Below, piece by piece: positions 4,858-7,732 of a stretch of DNA of 7,732 nucleotides; the first letter of the stretch is position 1; each line of letters starts with the position of its first letter. The translations under genes were made by a program, and so were the position numbers. Source of the stretch: Abiotrophia defectiva_A (lineage in GTDB: Bacteria; Bacillota; Bacilli; Lactobacillales; Aerococcaceae); NCBI GenBank assembly GCA_963546405.1, contig CAUUNL010000072.1, positions 1 through 7,732 on the forward strand, given 5' to 3'. The notes under the pieces were generated by a model. That model was not told where the DNA came from and searched no databases. It saw only the letters and a list, made by a program, of their open reading frames with translations.

Positions 4858-5355
4858 CTAGTCTTGATTTCTCTCTAAGCCTGCGTGAGCAATCCGAGCT
4901 GCAGCAGCGGCTGCAATGGCGCCTACCAGGTCATCAATGAAAGTATTGACGCGGCCAGGCGTCTTGGAATCTAGTTCTTTGACGATGCCGGTCTTCATTT
5001 TGTCTACATAGCCAAAGTTGGTCAGGCCAATCGACCCGTAGACATTGACAATGGACAGGGCCAGAATTTCATCAATGCCATAAAGCCCTGCATCGCGCGC
5101 AATAATATCCCGCAAAATAGGCGAGAAGTGGCCCGCTTCTACCGCCATATCTAACTCAATACCAGTGACCACGGCGTGTTGAACCTCGCGTTTCTTGAGA
5201 ACTTCTTGAACGTGGGCTTGGCATTGCTCAATGGTAATATGGGGCACATAATCTACTTGTAAGTCGTAGACAATGTGGGCAATATCCTTAATGGTCACGC
5301 CTCGTTTGCTTAAGAGATCATACATATGTTGTTCTAAACGTTCATCGTGTGTCAT
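4858..5355 (-). CDS. Phosphatidylglycerophosphatase A family protein (YutG/LtrC-like)
   Basis: 165 aa, close to the Firmicutes PgpA-domain proteins YutG (Bacillus) and LtrC (Listeria, named for low-temperature growth). The family removes phosphate from phosphatidylglycerol phosphate to give phosphatidylglycerol, though the activity of the Gram-positive branch is less well shown. Recognised by LLSKRGVTIKDIAHIVYDLQ near the N-terminus, KREVQHAVVTGIELD (about 55-69), LYGIDEILALSIVNVYGSIGLTNFGYVDK (about 91-119) and the C-terminal NTFIDDLVGAIAAAAAARIAH (about 137-157) with its Asp pair. No long hydrophobic helix is obvious, unlike E. coli PgpA. The start ATG is preceded by AAGGA at about 10 nt. 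It lies alone between the secE terminator and the nusG promoter. I see no clear promoter for it; it may depend on read-through of the terminator at 5381-5420. Confidence 0.85.
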   Translation of the reverse strand: MTHDERLEQHMYDLLSKRGVTIKDIAHIVYDLQVDYVPHITIEQCQAHVQEVLKKREVQHAVVTGIELDMAVEAGHFSPILRDIIARDAGLYGIDEILALSIVNVYGSIGLTNFGYVDKMKTGIVKELDSKTPGRVNTFIDDLVGAIAAAAAARIAHAGLERNQD

Positions 5356-5380
5356 GAAACCACCGTCCTTTTCCCTAAAG

Positions 5381-5420
5381 TAAAATCAATCCGCCTAGAG
5401 AGGTTCTCCAAGCGGATTGA
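5381..5420 (-). terminator. Terminator after rpmG-secE
   Basis: Minus strand TCAATCCGC (5420-5412) pairs with GCGGATTGA (5394-5386), a 9-bp outer stem; inside, GAGA/TCTC forms a second stem across a small internal loop. TTTTA follows, a modest T-run. It lies 34 nt behind the secE stop and ends the rlmB-to-secE transcription unit, probably with some leak into the PgpA-like gene. Confidence 0.75.
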
Positions 5421-5453
5421 GCTTTTCTATCTAAGTGCCTACCTCTCGCTCGC

Positions 5454-5627
5454 TTAGAGGGCGTAGAAGTAATTGAGTAAGTTGGACAAGCCAAAGTCGA
5501 TGCCACCGAAGTAGAGGCCTAATAAAACGACCATAATGATGACTGTCCATGTATATTTGTTGACTTCACCTAAGCTTGGCCAAGTCACACGTTTCATTTC
5601 TTTTCCGACGTTCTTAATGTATCCCAT
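5454..5627 (-). CDS. secE: Preprotein translocase subunit SecE
   Basis: SecE, 57 aa, the single-helix form of Gram-positives. It clamps the two halves of SecY in the SecYEG protein export channel of the cytoplasmic membrane. The protein starts MGYIKNVGKEMKRVTWPS, an amphipathic helix with the highly conserved VTWPS segment (residues 14-18), followed by one hydrophobic membrane helix (about 27-40, TWTVIIMVVLLGLYF) and a short C-terminal tail. The ATG is at 5627; the upstream AGAAGGG is an adequate ribosome binding site. It lies 14 nt behind rpmG, the usual rpmG-secE pair, and both are served by the promoter inside the end of the sigma factor gene. In contrast to most Bacilli, nusG does not follow directly. 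Confidence 0.95.
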   Translation of the reverse strand: MGYIKNVGKEMKRVTWPSLGEVNKYTWTVIIMVVLLGLYFGGIDFGLSNLLNYFYAL

Positions 5628-5641
5628 GCTCTAATACCCTT

Positions 5642-5794
5642 CTATTTAGTTTCTTTATGCAAGGTATGCTTGTTGCAATACTTGCAGAATTTCTTGATTT
5701 CTAAGCGTTGCGACTGTCCCATCTGCGTGGGTGTCATGTGGTAATTACGTTGACCACATTCACTACAGGCTAAGGCACCTTTCTTTTGAGCCAA
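5642..5794 (-). CDS. rpmG: 50S ribosomal protein L33, zinc-binding type
   Basis: L33, 50 aa, a small large-subunit protein near the E site. Two CxxC pairs (Cys10/Cys13 and Cys37/Cys40) form a zinc ribbon, so this is the zinc-containing form, which bacteria with several L33 copies use when zinc is sufficient. Family features are CSECGQRNYHMT, the basic LEIKKFCKYCNKHTLHKETK C-terminus and the length. The start is TTG at 5794, 8 nt behind a full AAAGGAGG; there is no ATG in a sensible place upstream, and this start gives the usual length. Position between the sigH-like gene and secE matches rpmGB in Bacillus subtilis. A strong promoter lies just upstream at 5831-5859. Confidence 0.95.
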   Translation of the reverse strand: MAQKKGALACSECGQRNYHMTPTQMGQSQRLEIKKFCKYCNKHTLHKETK

Positions 5795-5802
5795 GGCAAC
5801 TA

Positions 5803-5810
5803 CCTCCTTT
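5803..5810 (-). promoter_or_regulatory. Ribosome binding site deciding the TTG start of rpmG
   Basis: AAAGGAGG on the minus strand, exactly 8 nt before TTG at 5794. It is a near-complete anti-Shine-Dalgarno match, compensating for the weak TTG start codon of L33. Confidence 0.9.
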
Positions 5811-5830
5811 TGATGCTATATCATCTTTTA

Positions 5831-5859
5831 ATGATAGGCAGTTCCCGGCTATTTGTCAA
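5831..5859 (-). promoter_or_regulatory. Promoter of rpmG-secE inside the end of sigH
   Basis: Minus strand consensus -35 TTGACA (5859-5854), exact 17-nt spacer, -10 TATCAT (5836-5831). The -35 box is formed by the last codons (Leu-Asp-Lys) of the sigma factor gene. The -10 box is also the first arm of a 6-bp inverted repeat TATCAT-6-ATGATA (5836-5819). It uncouples L33 and SecE supply from the upstream operon. Confidence 0.88.
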
Positions 5860-6475
5860 GCCTCTTGCAGAAATCTTCTAGTTTTTTACGACAGCGGCTT
5901 AGGGCACTTTGACAAGAACGTTGGGACTTTCCCTTGACCTGAGACATCTCCTCGACGCTCATGCCATCCAGACAAGCCAAGAGGACCTCTTTTTCCCAAT
6001 CAGACAGACTTGAGAAATAGCCATCAGAGGCTTCACGCGCTAAACACCAATCTTCCGGTGCCACATCATGACCTTGGGCTAGGGGACTCAGAGGATCGAA
6101 ATGTGCCTCTAGTTGTTCTCTTACATAGTCATCCACGTCCAAAGAAACGCAATCGGATGCTTGAACGCGTTTATAAGCCGATTCGTAGCGATACAAATGG
6201 CTAAAATGTCGGATAAGGACAATCTTGAAATAACTCTTGAAGGGAATTCCACCGTTATAAGTGAAGATGGCCTTCCACAAAGTAACTCTAGCTTCTTGTT
6301 GGAAGTCTGCATAATCAAGATAGGCAGACTTACTCATCAAATAACAACTTCTAATCAAAGGACTGAACTGGCGCAACAATTGTTCAAATTGTTGGCCATC
6401 AAAATCTGCCTTGAGTGCTGCAACTGCTTGATCTAGTGCTGGCAACTCTGTGTCTTCGTACTGATGAAAATCCAT
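5849..6475 (-). CDS. sigH: RNA polymerase sigma factor, SigH/ComX-like
   Basis: Sigma-70 family alternative sigma factor, 208 aa. Region 2 (about residues 30-97) shows DYADFQQEARVTLWKAI and PFKSYFKIVLIRHFSHLYR, the core-binding and -10 recognition helices. Region 4 (about 152-203) shows SSLSDWEKEVLLACLDGMSVEEMSQ and KSQRSCQSALSRCRKKL, a helix-turn-helix for the -35. There is no region 1 or 3, as in SigH and ComX. The order yacP-sigH-rpmG-secE is that of Bacillus subtilis sigH, so orthology is supported mainly by position; sequence identity looks low. In Lactobacillales the equivalents (ComX/SigX, sigH of Lactobacillus sakei) switch on competence genes, so a role in DNA uptake is possible but inferred. 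ATG at 6475 follows GAGGAGG at 8 nt. Regulated probably by the weak promoter at 6501-6506 plus read-through. Confidence 0.85.
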   Translation of the reverse strand: MDFHQYEDTELPALDQAVAALKADFDGQQFEQLLRQFSPLIRSCYLMSKSAYLDYADFQQEARVTLWKAIFTYNGGIPFKSYFKIVLIRHFSHLYRYESAYKRVQASDCVSLDVDDYVREQLEAHFDPLSPLAQGHDVAPEDWCLAREASDGYFSSLSDWEKEVLLACLDGMSVEEMSQVKGKSQRSCQSALSRCRKKLEDFCKRLDK

Positions 6476-6500
6476 GGGTGTTTCCTCCTCTATAAAGGTT

Positions 6501-6527
6501 ATTATAGGGGAGAAGGAAAAGGTTTAT
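6501..6527 (-). promoter_or_regulatory. Possible promoter of sigH
   Basis: Minus strand perfect -10 TATAAT (6506-6501) in the 61-nt yacP-sigH gap, 25 nt before the start codon. No good -35: the bases at the right distance (GATAAA, around 6529-6524) do not match. The -10 is part of an inverted repeat CTATAA-6-TTATAG (6507-6490). A weak or activator-dependent promoter would suit a sigma factor kept low. Confidence 0.4.
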
Positions 6528-6536
6528 CCCATATGT

Positions 6537-7052
6537 TTAAAGTGTTTTGCGCAATTGATCGAGTTTCGCCAATTGTTTTGCGCTCCACGGGCTGTGCCGG
6601 CGGAGCCGTCTACTATAGTAACGTTCGACATCTGCAGTCATTTCTTCCTTGGCTAACTTCAAATCAAGCCATAATTCTTGAGCCGACATACGAAGGGCTC
6701 CCTGTTGAAAAATAGTCCATTGCTCAGCCATATCACTCGTCGCCACCGTTACGCGGTTCAGCGGATGGATATAGGCTCCTACTCCCCTCTCAATATACGA
6801 GTCTGCCGTTTCGTTCTCCTCGGTAAAAACCACTTGCACTCCAGACTGCTCAAGCCTTGTCGCTCGTCCAGGTACTGATTGGGCATCGAAGACCACAATC
6901 ACTTGGACCTGTCTCACCCTGGCATAACTGGCCAGTTCAGCTATTAGTCGATCCCGCGCTTCTTGGATATTAACCACTTGAAGACGCGACAGGTGTGGCC
7001 ACGCACCAATCATATTGTAGCCATCCACCAAAAGGTAGGCCTGTCTTTTCAT
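6537..7052 (-). CDS. rae1: NYN-domain endoribonuclease Rae1 (YacP)
   Basis: 171 aa, the YacP family with a PIN-like NYN nuclease fold. In Bacillus subtilis this protein (Rae1) binds the ribosome and cuts certain mRNAs in the A site in a translation-dependent way. Visible acidic active-site candidates: Asp10 in LLVDGYNMIGAW, Asp56 in VIVVFDAQ, Asp84 in EENETADSYIE, and Asp107 in VTVATSDMAEQW. The C-terminal third is helical and basic (YYSRRLRRHSPWSAKQLAKLDQLRK). It lies 12 nt behind rlmB; its ribosome binding site AGGGG overlaps the rlmB stop codon, suggesting translational coupling. The order rlmB-yacP-sigH is conserved across Bacilli. All expected active-site acids are present, so it should be active. 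Confidence 0.92.
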   Translation of the reverse strand: MKRQAYLLVDGYNMIGAWPHLSRLQVVNIQEARDRLIAELASYARVRQVQVIVVFDAQSVPGRATRLEQSGVQVVFTEENETADSYIERGVGAYIHPLNRVTVATSDMAEQWTIFQQGALRMSAQELWLDLKLAKEEMTADVERYYSRRLRRHSPWSAKQLAKLDQLRKTL

Positions 7053-7064
7053 CTAGTGATTCCC

Positions 7065-7732
7065 CTAATTCATCCGATGCCGGGCAACTTCATAAACCAA
7101 TACGCCTGCTGCCACGCTAGCATTAAGACTTTGGACATGTCCCACCATTGGGATGGTGACAATACCATCTGCTTTTTGCTTCACAAGAGGAGAGACCCCT
7201 TGACCTTCATTCCCAATCACAATCGCTAAAGGCCCTTGACTATTCCACTGGCGCACATCTTCTCCCGCCATATCCGTGGCGAAGACCCAGATCCCTTGAT
7301 TTTGTAGCAGTTCAATGGTCTGAGCGATATTCGCAACACGAACAACGGGCACATGTTCGATAGCCCCTGTGGATGTCTTGGCAACAATGCCTGTTAAACC
7401 GACTGCGCGACGCTTAGGAATGATGATTCCGTGGACACCAAAAGCATCCGCCGTGCGAAGAATGGACCCCAAATTATGAGGATCTTCAATCCCATCAAGA
7501 ATCAGTAGGAAAGGAGACTGACCTTTACTTTCGGCCAAGGCAAGGCAGTCTTCTATGGTCTGATAATCAAAAGGAGGCACGGTGAGAACCAACCCTTGGT
7601 GATTAGCACCTTGGGTCAATTCATCCAGTTTACTTTTCGGAACTTCTTGAAAAATTCCGCCGTGGTTTTTTACTAATTCTATTATACTACTTATTTTAGA
7701 ATCTGCCAGCCCTTTTTGATAAAAAAGTTTAT
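7065..7732 (-). CDS. rlmB: 23S rRNA 2'-O-methyltransferase RlmB-like (TrmH/SpoU family), 5' end outside the window
   Basis: The reading frame is open to the window edge, so the gene is cut at its 5' end: 221 residues are visible and, for a family length near 250, about 25-30 N-terminal residues are missing. It uses S-adenosylmethionine to 2'-O-methylate a guanosine in the peptidyl transferase region of 23S rRNA (Gm2251 in E. coli). Seen in order: the rest of the N-terminal substrate-binding domain with VPKSKLDEL and ANHQGLVL, then the knotted SpoU domain with LILDGIEDPHNLGSILRTADAFG (motif 1), AIVIGNEGQGVS (motif 2) and IPMVGHVQSLNASVAAG (motif 3). A TTG at 7619 is merely internal, since homology continues upstream of it. 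The Bacillus equivalent is yacO/rlmB. Substrate is assigned by family and position; a tRNA target is less likely. Confidence 0.92.
   Translation of the reverse strand, partial: KLFYQKGLADSKISSIIELVKNHGGIFQEVPKSKLDELTQGANHQGLVLTVPPFDYQTIEDCLALAESKGQSPFLLILDGIEDPHNLGSILRTADAFGVHGIIIPKRRAVGLTGIVAKTSTGAIEHVPVVRVANIAQTIELLQNQGIWVFATDMAGEDVRQWNSQGPLAIVIGNEGQGVSPLVKQKADGIVTIPMVGHVQSLNASVAAGVLVYEVARHRMN

Noticed and set aside
6121..6318. 65-aa minus-strand frame inside the sigma factor gene
   Set aside because: It lies wholly within the sigma factor coding region in a different frame and shows no recognisable domain.
7065..7619. A complete 184-aa methyltransferase starting at TTG 7619
   Set aside because: The frame continues upstream to the window edge with recognisable RlmB N-terminal sequence (QEVPKSKLDEL), so the TTG is an internal Leu codon of a cut gene.
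7681..7709. TATAAT with a CTGGCA-like -35 inside rlmB
   Set aside because: It falls in the coding sequence of rlmB in an AT-rich stretch; without expression data it is best taken as chance.
1..7732. Mobile elements, CRISPR, tRNA/rRNA genes, defence or toxin systems
   Set aside because: No transposase or integrase reading frame, no repeat-spacer pattern, no cloverleaf or rRNA sequence, and every sizeable reading frame is accounted for by a housekeeping gene.

Overview
The window is a conserved housekeeping block from a low-to-mid GC Gram-positive (Firmicutes) chromosome. All eleven genes lie on the minus strand, so transcription runs from high to low coordinates. The set rlmB, yacP/rae1, sigH-like sigma factor, rpmG, secE, nusG, rplK, rplA, rplJ, rplL is the classic Bacilli secE-nusG-ribosomal protein neighbourhood. 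The ComX/SigH-like sigma factor, the zinc-type L33, the PyrR and L10 leaders and strong AGGAGG-type ribosome binding sites fit Lactobacillales. An Aerococcaceae-like genus (Aerococcus, Abiotrophia, Facklamia) is my best guess, from general resemblance only.

Region 7732-5381: rlmB enters at the window edge with its 5' end missing. It is followed by rae1 (yacP), a sigH-like gene, rpmG (TTG start) and secE, ending at a terminator at 5381-5420. Promoters are visible in front of sigH and, much more convincingly, inside the last codons of sigH driving rpmG-secE. secE (57 aa) and rpmG (50 aa) are short but clear.

Region 5355-4134: a PgpA/YutG/LtrC-type phosphatidylglycerophosphatase gene sits between secE and nusG. 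nusG has its own promoter, an intrinsic terminator hairpin squeezed between that promoter and the start codon, and a strong terminator behind the gene.

Region 4081-2577: a uracil permease (NCS2) is inserted between nusG and rplK as a separate unit. Its leader contains a textbook PyrR-binding hairpin with antiterminator and terminator arms, so it should be repressed by UMP/UTP through PyrR. It ends at its own terminator.

Region 2504-21: rplK-rplA has an extended -10 promoter and two L1-binding-like mRNA hairpins, one before each gene. rplJ-rplL has a near-perfect sigma-A promoter, an L10 leader with an internal attenuator, and a perfect 12-bp terminator at the end. Ribosomal protein output is thus set by autogenous feedback (L1, L10), while uracil uptake is set by pyrimidine level.

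I found no mobile element, CRISPR array, tRNA/rRNA gene or undescribed defence-type system. The interesting material is in the RNA leaders: competing three-arm pairings in the rplJ and uraA leaders, and the promoter-proximal terminator of nusG.
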